DNA from: Verrucomicrobiia bacterium | Lineage (GTDB): Bacteria; Verrucomicrobiota; Verrucomicrobiae; Limisphaerales; JAKPVM01 | DNA length: 30,223 bases | Assembly (NCBI GenBank): GCA_026417275.1 | Contig: JAOADO010000011.1 | Span: 1-30,223 of the forward strand | Direction of reading: 5' to 3' | Shown here: piece by piece, positions 8,639 through 16,848 of the stretch | Position numbering within the stretch: the first letter of the stretch is position 1 | How the letters are laid out: each line of letters opens with the position of its first letter | Position numbers and translations under genes: made by a program | Notes under the pieces: model-generated | Told to the model about the DNA's origin: nothing | Database searches by the model: none | The model's input: only the letters and a program-made list of their open reading frames with translations

Positions 8639-9261
8639 ATTTTTCCACATAACTCCTCAATCATCAGCAAACAAGTGGAAAATTGCATGCTTTAGAAAAT
8701 GTCCAACTCCTGCTCAACCGACTTTACGGGTGGCGCCCTACAGCGTAGTTACTATTTTGTATTAAGGAGAACCTCGCTCCAGCAAAGCCAATTTTACGAA
8801 TACGCAGGAACAAGCCCCTCTCGCAAACAGGTAATCCCTCTCCTGCCAGAAGAATATCAACCATTCATCACCAACATGTAATTCGGAAAACGGCAGTGCT
8901 CATTGCGCCACGAAGAGCAAACATCGTAATTCTCTTTTTTCCACCAATAAGAAAGAAAATCGGAATAAACCCAAAAATCATATCTCCAATTGCACAGGAA
9001 AGCAAACCACCAAAAAATACCATTTCAGAACAAATTTTTGCGCTCCTCTTAATACAACGACGCCATCGACTGATTTGCACTTTCAAAACAGAGACCAAAA
9101 TTTACAAAACATGTCTCGCACCTTGTAAACAAAACACATCACATACCCAACAGAGATTCCTGAAACCTGAAACATTCAGTGAAACTTTTTGTCTGCTTTT
9201 CCCGTCTATTACCAATAGATGGGCGTGCAATATGTGGAAAACAAATATGAACGGGAATGAA
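8639..9261. other. Long intergenic region, no supported gene
   Basis: 623 bases between the first prepilin terminator and the second prepilin start. The second prepilin frame stays open back to 8896, but that extension is basic and low in structure and precedes the prepilin leader, so it is not coding in my view. A hydrophobic 76-codon minus-strand frame (8868-9098, TTG start) has no supporting signal. A near sigma-54 match at 8891-8906 fails because the GG-GC spacing is 13. I see no clear promoter, RNA or repeat. Confidence 0.45.
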
Positions 9262-9948
9262 ATGAAATATACACGGAAAACACTGGCTTTTACCCTTATA
9301 GAACTGCTCGTTGTTATCGCGATAATCGGAATTCTGGCGAGCATGCTCCTTCCAGCTCTTTCCAAAGCAAAGGCAAAAGCCCAGCGAATCGCCTGCGTCA
9401 ACAACCTCAAGCAAGCCACGATTGGCTTCAAATTGTGGGCAGACGACAACGAAGGCAAATATTCTTGGTGGATTGAAACCACAAACGGCGGCTCAAAAGG
9501 AATCGCCGAGGTATGGTACCATTACAGCATCATCTCAAATGAAGTCGGTAGCCCGAAAGTTCTGATTTGCCCCAGCGACTCCGCTAATAGGACCATTGCG
9601 ACAGACTGGTCAACCGACGCAAACCACGGCTTCTGCGGTCTTAAAGACAAAGCCCTGAGTTACTTCATAGCCACCGAAGCGCGCGAAACCCTGCCGCAAC
9701 ACCACCTCGCAGGCGACAGGAATGTTAAAGGCTCAGACGGCGGCTCATGCATGGTCGCCGGAATCTACGGTGGAATAACCTCCTTATACCCGGACTCCTC
9801 CGAATGGGATAACAGCATACACCAGAAATCGGGAAACATTGCGGTAACCGATGGAAGCGTAAGACAATTAAGCTATTCCGGATTGACAACCTTTTTATAC
9901 AACACCGGCGACACCAATTACTCAAACTGCATCCTAAAACCGTGGTAA
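9262..9948 (+). CDS. Prepilin-like protein with H-X9-DG motif (2)
   Basis: A 228-residue paralogue of the protein at 7907. It starts MKYTRKTLA, followed by [16 protein letters not shown], so the prepilin peptidase would cut between Ala9 and Phe10. The Ala/Lys-rich continuation ([24 protein letters not shown]) parallels the first copy almost residue for residue. The C-terminal domain is larger, with a Gly/Ser-rich insertion, and ends with [12 protein letters not shown], the H-X9-DG motif. ATG 9262 is preferred over ATG 9247 or 9232 because it yields a typical leader and has GGGA five bases upstream; the open frame continues far upstream without meaning. The pair probably arose by duplication; different globular domains suggest different partners or cargo. 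Confidence 0.88.
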   Translation: MKYTRKTLAFTLIELLVVIAIIGILASMLLPALSKAKAKAQRIACVNNLKQATIGFKLWADDNEGKYSWWIETTNGGSKGIAEVWYHYSIISNEVGSPKVLICPSDSANRTIATDWSTDANHGFCGLKDKALSYFIATEARETLPQHHLAGDRNVKGSDGGSCMVAGIYGGITSLYPDSSEWDNSIHQKSGNIAVTDGSVRQLSYSGLTTFLYNTGDTNYSNCILKPW

Positions 9949-10225
9949 AAACAATCCCCGCCTGATTTAATGTTTTAAAATCAACCTGCGAATAATGGCT
10001 TCATCCTGCCTCCAGTGGCTCAACTTACACCCCAACACAAACAGGGTCGAATCTTAACCTGTTTCCTCTTTCTTACCTAACAGCGCAGAAAAGGCTATTT
10101 CATTCATAAGACATGGCGTAATCCTATTCGAATATAATTTTTCACAGGTACGGCTAACAAACCATCCATTTACCATACCACCTACCCCATCTCGACAATT
10201 CCGATTTATGCTATAAATTATTCTG

Positions 10226-11398
10226 ATGAGTTTTGTTCATGAACTTAACGCTCTTCCGATAAAAGAGCTGATTAAAAGGTCTCTCGACGCCACTGCAAAT
10301 GATGTCGAACAGACTCTTAAAAAAGATAAATTGTCCCTGCAAGACTTTGCCAATCTTATTTCACCTGCGGCTGAAAAATATATCGAAAAATTGGCTCAAC
10401 GAGCACATGCAATCACACTGCAAAGATTTGGTAAAGTCATCCGCCTTTTTGCACCGATATACCTTTCCAACGAATGCATAAACAACTGCAAATATTGCGG
10501 ATTTTCGCGCGATAACGACATTCTGCGGGTCACACTGACACTGAATGAGGTCATGCAGGAAGCCCGCGAACTCAAAAAGCAAGGATTTAGAAACATCCTC
10601 CTTGTCGCTGGCGAACATCCAAAGTTTGTCTCCGTAGAATATCTGGTAGAATGCGTGCGAAGCGTCCACGAAGAAGTCCCTTCTGTATCCTTAGAAGTCG
10701 GCACATTAAAAACAGAAGATTATCGCAAACTCGTCAATGCGGGCGCCGAAGGGCTTGTCCTTTATCAAGAAACTTATAATAAAGAGTTATACGCAGACCT
10801 GCACATCAGCGGACCAAAACGGAATTTTGAATTCAGATTGGAAACACCTGAGCGAGCCTACGCCGCAGGCTTTCGACGACTCGGCATTGGCGCCCTTTAT
10901 GGTCTGGGCGACTGGCGCTACGAAGCGCTCAGCGTCGCCGCCCATGCGGACTACCTTTTAAAACACTGCTGGAAATCCTATGTCACCGTCTCTGTGCCCC
11001 GGCTTCGCCCATGCGCCGGCGCATTCCAACCGCCTGTTCATATGAAAGACAAAGAACTCGTTCAACTTATTTGCGCATACAGAATAATGTTGCCAGACGT
11101 AGGTCTTGTCTTAAGCACACGCGAACCAGCATGGCTCAGAGACGGACTCATACCGCTCGGCATCACACTGATGAGCGCAGGAAGCCATACAGAACCTGGC
11201 GGCTACACCGGCGTTGGCAAAGACAAAGTCCACAAAACAAAAGGCGCACTAATATTCGACGAAGCAAACACCAGCGGCAACCCAGAATACCAGTTTTTGA
11301 TAGCGGATAACCGCTCCCCGGCACAAGTGGCAGAAAAAATTCGAAGTCTCGGATACGAACCCGTGTGGAAAGACTGGGACGCCGCCCTCTGCGCGTAA
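10226..11398 (+). CDS. thiH: 2-iminoacetate synthase ThiH (radical SAM tyrosine lyase)
   Basis: ThiH splits tyrosine to dehydroglycine (2-iminoacetate) and p-cresol, supplying the C2-N3 unit for the thiamine thiazole in anaerobic-type pathways. The 390-residue protein matches the ThiH length (377 in E. coli). The [4Fe-4S] motif is C84-x3-C88-x2-C91 (ECINNCKYCGFSRDN), preceded by the typical APIYLSNEC. Later family landmarks are LEVGTL, GLVLYQETYN, GIGALYGLGDWR, VSVPRLRPCAGAF and the end SAGSHTEPGGYTG. It lacks the C-terminal CX2CX22C cluster domain of HydG, which is otherwise the closest relative. No other thi gene adjoins, and the 277 bases upstream contain no recognisable THI-box, so partners such as ThiG/ThiS must lie elsewhere. 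ATG 10226 has no clear Shine-Dalgarno; TATAAA at 10212-10217 is close to it. Confidence 0.93.
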   Translation: MSFVHELNALPIKELIKRSLDATANDVEQTLKKDKLSLQDFANLISPAAEKYIEKLAQRAHAITLQRFGKVIRLFAPIYLSNECINNCKYCGFSRDNDILRVTLTLNEVMQEARELKKQGFRNILLVAGEHPKFVSVEYLVECVRSVHEEVPSVSLEVGTLKTEDYRKLVNAGAEGLVLYQETYNKELYADLHISGPKRNFEFRLETPERAYAAGFRRLGIGALYGLGDWRYEALSVAAHADYLLKHCWKSYVTVSVPRLRPCAGAFQPPVHMKDKELVQLICAYRIMLPDVGLVLSTREPAWLRDGLIPLGITLMSAGSHTEPGGYTGVGKDKVHKTKGALIFDEANTSGNPEYQFLIADNRSPAQVAEKIRSLGYEPVWKDWDAALCA

Positions 11399-11468
11399 AA
11401 AACAATCCATACCCTCAAATTTATTTAGGTGTTGTTTTAATGCGCGGTTTTTGCTTAACTAAAACCTC

Positions 11469-12191
11469 ATGAGCCAGAAAAAATCGAACAAAACCTGCTT
11501 ATTGACCATATTAATGGCATGTCTGTTGCCTGCAACCACGTTTTCCACAACAGAAAATTCAACCCCTGACAACGCCGACAAACGCGAAAAACCAGAATGG
11601 AAAATTCTCTTCGATGGTACCTCAACCTCAGCCTGGCGTGGATTTAATAAAAAAGAATTTCCAAAATCCGGCTGGATTATTGAAGATGGCTGGCTTCATT
11701 GCCTTGGAAAAGACGGAGGAGACATAATAACTATAGAACAATTCGACAACTTTGAACTCGAACTCGAATGGAAAATCGCACCCGGAGCCAACAGCGGCGT
11801 AAAATACTTTATTCTTGAAACCCGCAACTCGCCAATCGGACATGAATACCAAATCATTGACGACGATACAAATCCGGACGCAAAAATCGCCGATGGCAAA
11901 CGTCTGACGGGCAGTTTCTATGACGTGCTCAAACCCCTTAACGCAAAACCAAATCCACCAGGACAGGTCAATCATTCAAAAATCGTCGTCAAAGGCAATC
12001 ACGTCGAACACTGGCTCAACGGCGCAAAAATTCTCGAATATGAATGTTCAAGCCCAGAACTCAAATCGGCAATCCAGACAAGCAAGTTTAAAAATACGCA
12101 GGATTTCGAGAAAAAGATAAAAGGACACATCCTCCTGCAAGACCACCACAGCGAGGTGTGGTTCAGAAACATAAAAATAAAAACTCCTTAA
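11469..12191 (+). CDS. Secreted DUF1080 (3-keto-disaccharide hydrolase) protein (1)
   Basis: A 240-residue exported protein: signal peptide at about 1-27 (hydrophobic LLTILMACLLPATTF), then one DUF1080 domain with a concanavalin-like beta-sandwich. Family landmarks are EWKILFDGTSTSAWRGF (about 42-58), DGGDIITIEQFDNFELELEWK (GGD and the alternating beta strand), GANSGVKYF, GHEYQIIDDD, SFYDVLKP, NHSKIVVKGNHVEHWLNG and VWFRNIKIK at the end. Members of this family cleave 3-keto glycosides after oxidation by a Gfo/Idh-type dehydrogenase; one such oxidoreductase is encoded at 17891. The next gene is a close paralogue only 19 bases downstream, so they form a tandem pair probably on one transcript. 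The exact substrate is unknown. Confidence 0.88.
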   Translation: MSQKKSNKTCLLTILMACLLPATTFSTTENSTPDNADKREKPEWKILFDGTSTSAWRGFNKKEFPKSGWIIEDGWLHCLGKDGGDIITIEQFDNFELELEWKIAPGANSGVKYFILETRNSPIGHEYQIIDDDTNPDAKIADGKRLTGSFYDVLKPLNAKPNPPGQVNHSKIVVKGNHVEHWLNGAKILEYECSSPELKSAIQTSKFKNTQDFEKKIKGHILLQDHHSEVWFRNIKIKTP

Positions 12192-12210
12192 AATTAATCT
12201 AATTTTACGT

Positions 12211-12915
12211 ATGAAAAGATATTATCTTAGCGGGATTATCCTCTGCATTGCCGCGTTTTGCGCTATGCCGCAAGAGAACCCCAATATCCTTACAGAAAAA
12301 GAAAAACAAGACGGATGGAAACTTTTGTTTGATGGTAAAACAACCAATGGATGGCGCGGCTACATGAAAAAATCTTTCCCGAAAACGGGATGGAAAATCG
12401 AAGACGGGTGCCTTAAAAAAATAGCTAGAGAACGCGGTGGAGACATAATCACCATTGACCAGTACGATAACTATGAACTCCAATGGGAATGGCGAATCCC
12501 ATCACAGGCAAACAATGGAATAAAATATTTAGTCACAGAAAAACGCCCTGCCGCACCAGGACACGAATACCAAATGATTGACGACTCGGCTATTCAAAAT
12601 AAAAAACAAAAAACCGCCTCATTCTACGACGTCCTTCCACCAAAACAACATGCCCCGATAAAACTTGCCCCAGAATGGAACCATTCAAAACTCGTGGTAA
12701 ACGGAAACCACGTTGAACACTGGCTCAACGGGGAAAAGGTTCTCGAATATGAACTTGGCAGTCCAGAATTGAAAAAAGCCATAGAAAACAGCAAATTCAA
12801 AACAGCCGACGGATTCGGAGAAAAAATCAAAGGACATGTTATGCTCACCGACCACACGGACGAATGCTGGTATAGAAATATTAAAATACGCGTATTGCCA
12901 TCGGATAAAAAATAA
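12211..12915 (+). CDS. Secreted DUF1080 (3-keto-disaccharide hydrolase) protein (2)
   Basis: A 234-residue paralogue of the preceding gene. The signal peptide is short (MKRYYLSGIILCIAAFCAMP). The domain repeats the same order: GWKLLFDGKTTNGWRGY, GGDIITIDQYDNYELQWEW, QANNGIKYL, GHEYQMIDDS, SFYDVLPP, NHSKLVVNGNHVEHWLNGEK, CWYRNIKIR. The strongest difference is the segment after GHEYQ, which is shorter here (no DADAKIADGKR-like loop), so substrate preference may differ. It follows gene 1 after 19 bases and precedes the coiled-coil gene by 45. Confidence 0.88.
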   Translation: MKRYYLSGIILCIAAFCAMPQENPNILTEKEKQDGWKLLFDGKTTNGWRGYMKKSFPKTGWKIEDGCLKKIARERGGDIITIDQYDNYELQWEWRIPSQANNGIKYLVTEKRPAAPGHEYQMIDDSAIQNKKQKTASFYDVLPPKQHAPIKLAPEWNHSKLVVNGNHVEHWLNGEKVLEYELGSPELKKAIENSKFKTADGFGEKIKGHVMLTDHTDECWYRNIKIRVLPSDKK

Positions 12916-12960
12916 CTCTCCCTATTGCGGTTGCGCCAAAAAAAGGTCATTATAGATGAT

Positions 12961-13239
12961 ATGAAGTCCGCTTATGAAATTGCGCTGGAAAAGTTCGGCA
13001 AAGGCGAACCAATGGTGAAACTTACAGACGAACAGAAAAAGCAAATTGCCGAACTCGACAAGATTTACAAAGCAAAAATAGCCGAAAAAGAAATAATTTA
13101 TAAATCAAAAATAGAAAAAGCCGCAGAAGAAGGCGATTACGAAACTATTCAAAGACTCGAACAAGAACTCGCAGAAGAACGAAAAAAACTTAACGAAGAA
13201 CTCGAGAAAGAAAAAGACAAAATACGCCGCCAAAAGTAG
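12961..13239 (+). CDS. Small charged coiled-coil protein
   Basis: A 92-residue protein of unknown function. After MKSAYEIALEKFGKG it consists almost entirely of Lys/Glu-rich helix (residues about 22-90) with heptad-like spacing, i.e. a coiled coil with no membrane or signal segment. The opening 'MKSAYE.A.E...' with 'KLTDEQKKQIAE' resembles a small conserved protein I associate with Planctomycetes/Verrucomicrobia, but this is from memory and not a named function. The frame can be extended to TTG 12925, which adds a segment unlike the rest; ATG 12961 is preferred. It lies between the DUF1080 pair and mutS. Confidence 0.75.
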   Translation: MKSAYEIALEKFGKGEPMVKLTDEQKKQIAELDKIYKAKIAEKEIIYKSKIEKAAEEGDYETIQRLEQELAEERKKLNEELEKEKDKIRRQK

Positions 13240-13333
13240 AGCGGTTTTACTGCTTTAGAATTACCGAGTCTCAAATTAGAGAACAACGATTTGCATCAAA
13301 AAAACGCTTTTCCCAGAAACCGGGCTCTAAAAG

Positions 13334-15979
13334 ATGTCTTCAGATAATCAATTAACCCCGATGATGGCGCAATACAGGCGCATTAAGGGGAGTGTGCCCA
13401 GGGATGCCCTCTTGCTTTTCAGGCTCGGAGATTTTTACGAGATGTTCTTCGAAGACGCAATCACCGGTTCGCGTCTGCTCAACCTTGCCCTGACAAAACG
13501 CAACGGTGTTCCAATGTGCGGTCTCCCATTTCATGCCGCAGGAGCCTACATCGGCAAACTTCTGAAAGCCGGGTATAAAGTTGCCATCTGCGAACAATTA
13601 GAAGACGCAAAACCAGGAAAACTCGTCCGACGCGAGGTAACACAAATAATAAGCCCGGGCACACACTTCGACGAACGAATGCTCCAGGCAGAGCGCAACA
13701 ACTACCTCGCAGGCATCGCCCATAATGGAAAAACAATTGGATTGTCTGCGCTGGACCTTACCACAGGAACCTTTAAATGTTCAGAACTTTACGACTATCA
13801 ATCGCTGATGACTGAACTCGAACGCTTGCGTCCTGCAGAAATTATCATACCGCAAGACGATTTAAAACTACGACGCCTCCTTTTGACTGGCAAAGCCGAT
13901 GCCTCGGATGAAGCCATAGATAACCTGAAAGACCTGACAACAGTCGCAACACCTTTCGGTTGGGTCCTCAGTGGCTACGAAGGATGGGTATTTGCTCCCG
14001 AAACAGCAATCCATACAATCCTTGACCATTACAAGGTTTTATCGCTCGACGGCTTTGGACTTAAATCGCGGATTGCCGCCGCTTGCGCCGCAGGAGGACT
14101 CCTCCACTACCTCACACAAAATCTCAAACGCGAAGTCCCACATCTAAACCCTCCAACTTATTACTCAAAAAATGATTACCTTGCCCTAGATGCAATAACG
14201 CTCCGCCACCTGGAAGTCCTGGAACCCATTCAAAAAGACTCGTCTGGAAAATCAACACTATACAGCGTTTTAAATAAAACAGTCACACCCATGGGCGCAC
14301 GTTTGTTGCGCGACTGGCTCTCCCAGCCGCTCTCAGACGCGGAGAAAATTGCCACTCGTCAGGACGCTGTTCAAACCCTCTTCAACCTGCCCCAGTTACG
14401 CGATGAACTCCGCAAAAACCTCGAAGAAGTTCGCGATATCGAACGCACAGTAAGCAGGCTTGCATCCGGTAACGGAAACGCGCGCGACCTGGTATCACTC
14501 GGACTTGCCCTTGCTAAACTGCCAGAAATTAAATCCACACTTCAACAAACTATTCTTAACATTGACAATTCACTTCACACCAACGAGTTGCCTCTAAAAA
14601 TAGAATCACTCCATTGCAAAGAGCCTAAAACACCCCTACTTCAGGAAATCTATGATAGAATCGTTGAAGAACCAGACATAATTGATTTAATTTCAAAATC
14701 CATTATTGACGACCCACCTGTATCGTTAAAGGACGGCGGAATTATCAAAGACGGATTCAATTCCGCACTGGATGAACTCCGATATGCCATGCGAGATGGC
14801 AAAGATTGGATTGCCAAATTGCAACAACAGGAAATTGAAAAAACCGGCATACAATCCTTAAAAATAAGATTTAACTCCGTTTTCGGCTACTATATCGAAG
14901 TCACAAAATCGAACCTGGACAAAGTCCCGTCGCATTACATAAGAAAACAGACCATTGCAAACGGAGAACGCTATATCACTGAAGAACTTAAAGAGGTCGA
15001 AGGAAAAATACTTGGCGCCGAAGAAAGAAGCAAAAAACTTGAATATGAACTATTTATACAGATTCGAGACCAAGCACTTGCCGCAACAAAAGAGATTCTC
15101 GACACAGCAAACGCCCTTGCCCAACTGGACGTCCTTGCCTCATTTGCCGAAGTTGCCCACCTGAATAATTACTGCCGTCCAAAAATCGCGGATGAAGGCA
15201 TAATTGACATTTCCGAAGGGCGCCACCCTGTCCTTGAACAAAACCTTATCGGCGAACGATTTGTGCCAAACGATATAAAACTGGGTAGCGATATTCAAAT
15301 AGCCGTCATCACCGGACCAAACATGGCAGGCAAAAGCACATACATTCGCCAGGTTGCCCTACTGGTTCTACTTGCCCATACTGGCTCGTTCGTTCCAGCA
15401 ACAAAGGCGAGGATTGACCTTGTAGACCGCATTTTCACCCGCATCGGCGCAAGCGACGATATCTCGCGCGGTCAATCCACCTTCATGGTCGAAATGAGCG
15501 AAACGGCAAACATCTTAAATAACGCAACACAAAAAAGCCTGGTCGTGCTGGACGAAATCGGACGCGGCACAAGCACATTCGATGGTCTTAGCCTTGCATG
15601 GAGCATTATTGAATACATTCATAATGTCATCGGTGCGAAAACACTGTTTGCCACTCATTATCATGAACTTACAGAGCTGGCTAACAAATACAAACGAATA
15701 AAAAACTACAACATTGCCGTCCGCGAATGGAACGACCAAGTCGTGTTTTTGCGAAAAATTGTCGAGGGCGGTTGCGACAAAAGCTACGGTATACAGGTTG
15801 CCCGTCTTGCTGGCGTCCCAGCACCTGTAATCCAACGCGCCAAACAAATCTTAAGCAACCTCGAAGAATCGGAACTTACACCCGACGGCGAAGTCAGGAC
15901 AAAACAACGAAGAAGTCCCGAGCGAGAAAAACTAAAAAAACTGACCCCTCCCGCCCAACTCGACTTATTCTCAATGTAG
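13334..15979 (+). CDS. mutS: DNA mismatch repair protein MutS
   Basis: MutS recognises base mismatches and small loops and recruits MutL. The 881-residue protein has all MutS domains. The mismatch-wedge motif Phe-x-Glu is F34-Y35-E36 (LGDFYEMF). Connector, lever and clamp domains follow. The ATPase has Walker A GPNMAGKST (661-669), Walker B with DEIGRGTSTFDG from Asp740, and the ATHYHELTEL switch. The protein ends in QLDLF (875-879) plus Ser-Met, matching the beta-clamp binding consensus QLxLF, so interaction with the sliding clamp is likely. Length is slightly above E. coli MutS (853). ATG 13334 gives the family's normal TPMMAQYRRIK start. No mutL is in the window. Confidence 0.97.
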   Translation: MSSDNQLTPMMAQYRRIKGSVPRDALLLFRLGDFYEMFFEDAITGSRLLNLALTKRNGVPMCGLPFHAAGAYIGKLLKAGYKVAICEQLEDAKPGKLVRREVTQIISPGTHFDERMLQAERNNYLAGIAHNGKTIGLSALDLTTGTFKCSELYDYQSLMTELERLRPAEIIIPQDDLKLRRLLLTGKADASDEAIDNLKDLTTVATPFGWVLSGYEGWVFAPETAIHTILDHYKVLSLDGFGLKSRIAAACAAGGLLHYLTQNLKREVPHLNPPTYYSKNDYLALDAITLRHLEVLEPIQKDSSGKSTLYSVLNKTVTPMGARLLRDWLSQPLSDAEKIATRQDAVQTLFNLPQLRDELRKNLEEVRDIERTVSRLASGNGNARDLVSLGLALAKLPEIKSTLQQTILNIDNSLHTNELPLKIESLHCKEPKTPLLQEIYDRIVEEPDIIDLISKSIIDDPPVSLKDGGIIKDGFNSALDELRYAMRDGKDWIAKLQQQEIEKTGIQSLKIRFNSVFGYYIEVTKSNLDKVPSHYIRKQTIANGERYITEELKEVEGKILGAEERSKKLEYELFIQIRDQALAATKEILDTANALAQLDVLASFAEVAHLNNYCRPKIADEGIIDISEGRHPVLEQNLIGERFVPNDIKLGSDIQIAVITGPNMAGKSTYIRQVALLVLLAHTGSFVPATKARIDLVDRIFTRIGASDDISRGQSTFMVEMSETANILNNATQKSLVVLDEIGRGTSTFDGLSLAWSIIEYIHNVIGAKTLFATHYHELTELANKYKRIKNYNIAVREWNDQVVFLRKIVEGGCDKSYGIQVARLAGVPAPVIQRAKQILSNLEESELTPDGEVRTKQRRSPEREKLKKLTPPAQLDLFSM

Positions 15980-16045
15980 ATAAAATATTCATAACCAATT
16001 AGTTATAGAAATGCATCAGAGCAACACTGGTAAGGAATCAAACAC

Positions 16046-16124
16046 AGACAGGGGATTGTATTGGAATCTGCACACTCAATTATACCCATATGGCGCTGGC
16101 AGAGCCCAATATAATCCCCTGTCT
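16046..16124. repeat. 79-bp inverted-repeat element with 19-bp arms
   Basis: The arms 16046-16064 (AGACAGGGGATTGTATTGG) and 16106-16124 (complement) match at 18 of 19 positions. A second helix TCTGC/GCAGA (16067-16071, 16099-16103) continues the stem after a 2x2 internal loop. It lies between the end of mutS and the convergent end of the orphan gene. Neither side has a T-run, so it is not a standard terminator; no target-site duplication is evident. A MITE-like element or structured RNA are both possible. Confidence 0.6.
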
Positions 16125-16151
16125 TGATAACAATGTTTATTTCATACTGTT

Positions 16152-16502
16152 TCATACTGTATGGATTAATAACCGGCGTGTTTTTTCTTTAATTTTTCGT
16201 TGTTTAGAATAGACCTTTTTCCCCTCCGCAATCTTCTCCTCAAAGAGGAGAGGGAAGAAGAGTGCTGGATACGGTGTTGCCCAGGCAAGAGCCATGGCAT
16301 CATTTGCCGCTCGTCTGATTGTTGAATAGAGCTCGGGCTCAGACCTTTCAAGCGCGTCCCTCACGAGCGCGTTTTTGAGCCGCTCCAATTCATTGTCAAG
16401 CATGCCCCGATAAGGCACCACCGCCACAGGCGCAAGGTTGAACCTCACGTCCCCCTCAAACCTCATGGGGATTCTTAGTCTTCTGTTTTCACTGTTGTCC
16501 AT
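16152..16502 (-). CDS. Hypothetical protein, 116 residues
   Basis: I do not recognise this protein. It begins MDNSENRRLRIPMRF and has a mixed sequence: a beta-like segment (about 10-32, DVRFNLAPVAVVPYRG), an acidic/basic helix (about 35-65), the patch TPYPALFFPLLFEEK (about 76-90) and a basic C-terminal tail. There is no signal peptide, membrane helix or cysteine pair. Coding is supported by a good Shine-Dalgarno, AAAGGG eight bases before ATG 16502, by a minus-strand promoter candidate at 16738-16765 and by an elaborate leader. The stop codon lies inside a 10-bp tandem duplication (TTTCATACTG twice, 16140-16159), so the final residues may be recent. The basic tail could bind nucleic acid, but this is speculation. 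Confidence 0.55.
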   Translation of the reverse strand: MDNSENRRLRIPMRFEGDVRFNLAPVAVVPYRGMLDNELERLKNALVRDALERSEPELYSTIRRAANDAMALAWATPYPALFFPLLFEEKIAEGKKVYSKQRKIKEKTRRLLIHTV

Positions 16503-16528
16503 ATTTTTTTCCCTTTCATTTTCCGGAT

Positions 16529-16566
16529 AAACAAAAACCCACGGTTGTTTCTGGCAACCGTGGGTT
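16529..16566 (-). terminator. Intrinsic terminator inside the orphan gene's leader
   Basis: A perfect 12-bp stem, AACCCACGGTTG with CAACCGTGGGTT, seven-base loop, followed on the minus strand by TTTGTTT. It lies 27 bases before the start codon of the gene it would interrupt. The plus-strand side is followed only by CTCTTCTTTT, so the minus strand is the better orientation. Confidence 0.7.
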
Positions 16567-16599
16567 CTCTTCTTTTAAATCCGGTGTCCTAATTTATGC

Positions 16600-16716
16600 T
16601 CAGTTTAGAACTGTGTTCCCCAGGTTGCCAGAAACACAAAGCGAACACCGGACAGACCAGCGTGTCAGCTGCTGGCTGGCGTTCTTAATATGTTTCATTG
16701 ACAACATGGTTAACAT
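16600..16716 (-). CDS. Possible 38-codon leader ORF
   Basis: AGGA stands six bases before an ATG at 16716, opening a 38-codon frame (MLTMLSMKHIKNASQQL...) that ends at TGA 16602-16600. It runs through the strand that would form the antiterminator, so its translation could promote termination. No repeated amino acid stands out as a sensed substrate. It may be fortuitous. Confidence 0.25.
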   Translation of the reverse strand: MLTMLSMKHIKNASQQLTRWSVRCSLCVSGNLGNTVLN

Positions 16717-16737
16717 TTTAAGTCCTAAACCAGATAC

Positions 16738-16765
16738 AATCTAACAGAGAAAAATCGCTTGTCAA
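16738..16765 (-). promoter_or_regulatory. Minus-strand promoter for the orphan gene leader
   Basis: A perfect -35 TTGACA (16765-16760), 16-base spacer, and TAGATT (16743-16738; four of six) as -10. Transcription would begin about 16731, giving a leader of about 230 bases. Confidence 0.45.
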
Positions 16766-16783
16766 AAAAAATTTAAAAAAATT

Positions 16784-16811
16784 TTGCCAGCCCAATTTTA
16801 ACCGATATAAT
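16784..16811 (+). promoter_or_regulatory. Plus-strand promoter for the kinase gene
   Basis: TTGCCA (16784-16789), 16-base spacer, perfect TATAAT (16806-16811). Transcription would begin about 16818, some 30 bases before the kinase start. It is divergent to the minus-strand promoter just to its left. Confidence 0.55.
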
Positions 16812-16848
16812 AGTTAGAGTTGGAACATTTTATGCTAATGACGAGGGT

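Larger units (their letters stand above)
16503..16731 (-). promoter_or_regulatory. Structured leader of the orphan gene, candidate attenuator
   Basis: On the minus strand the predicted leader folds as: hairpin CCAGC/GCTGG (about 16675-16657); a closing helix TCCGGTGT/ACACCGGA (16652-16645 with 16586-16579); inside it TGTGTT/AACACA and a small CAGTT/AACTG hairpin, i.e. a three-way junction; then a strong terminator (16529-16566). GTTTCTGGCAACC (16635-16623), in the loop of the junction, is perfectly complementary to GGTTGCCAGAAAC (16559-16547), the terminator's left arm and loop, so the two structures are mutually exclusive. That geometry is typical of attenuators and riboswitches. It matches no RNA class I know. 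A short leader frame at 16600-16716 overlaps the antiterminator strand. Confidence 0.5.

Noticed and set aside
8891..8906. Second sigma-54 element before the second prepilin
   Set aside because: GG-GC spacing is 13 rather than 12 and it is more than 350 bases from the start.
8868..9098. Hydrophobic 76-codon minus-strand frame (TTG start) between the prepilin genes
   Set aside because: No ribosome site, promoter or recognisable family; hydrophobicity follows from T/C-rich bases on that strand.
8896..9261. N-terminal extension of the second prepilin frame
   Set aside because: It would place over 120 unrelated residues before the prepilin leader; family starts directly before the FTLIE segment.
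9949..10225. TPP riboswitch expected upstream of thiH
   Set aside because: No THI-box elements (CUGAGA and the ACCUGA/GG partners) are found in the 277 bases.
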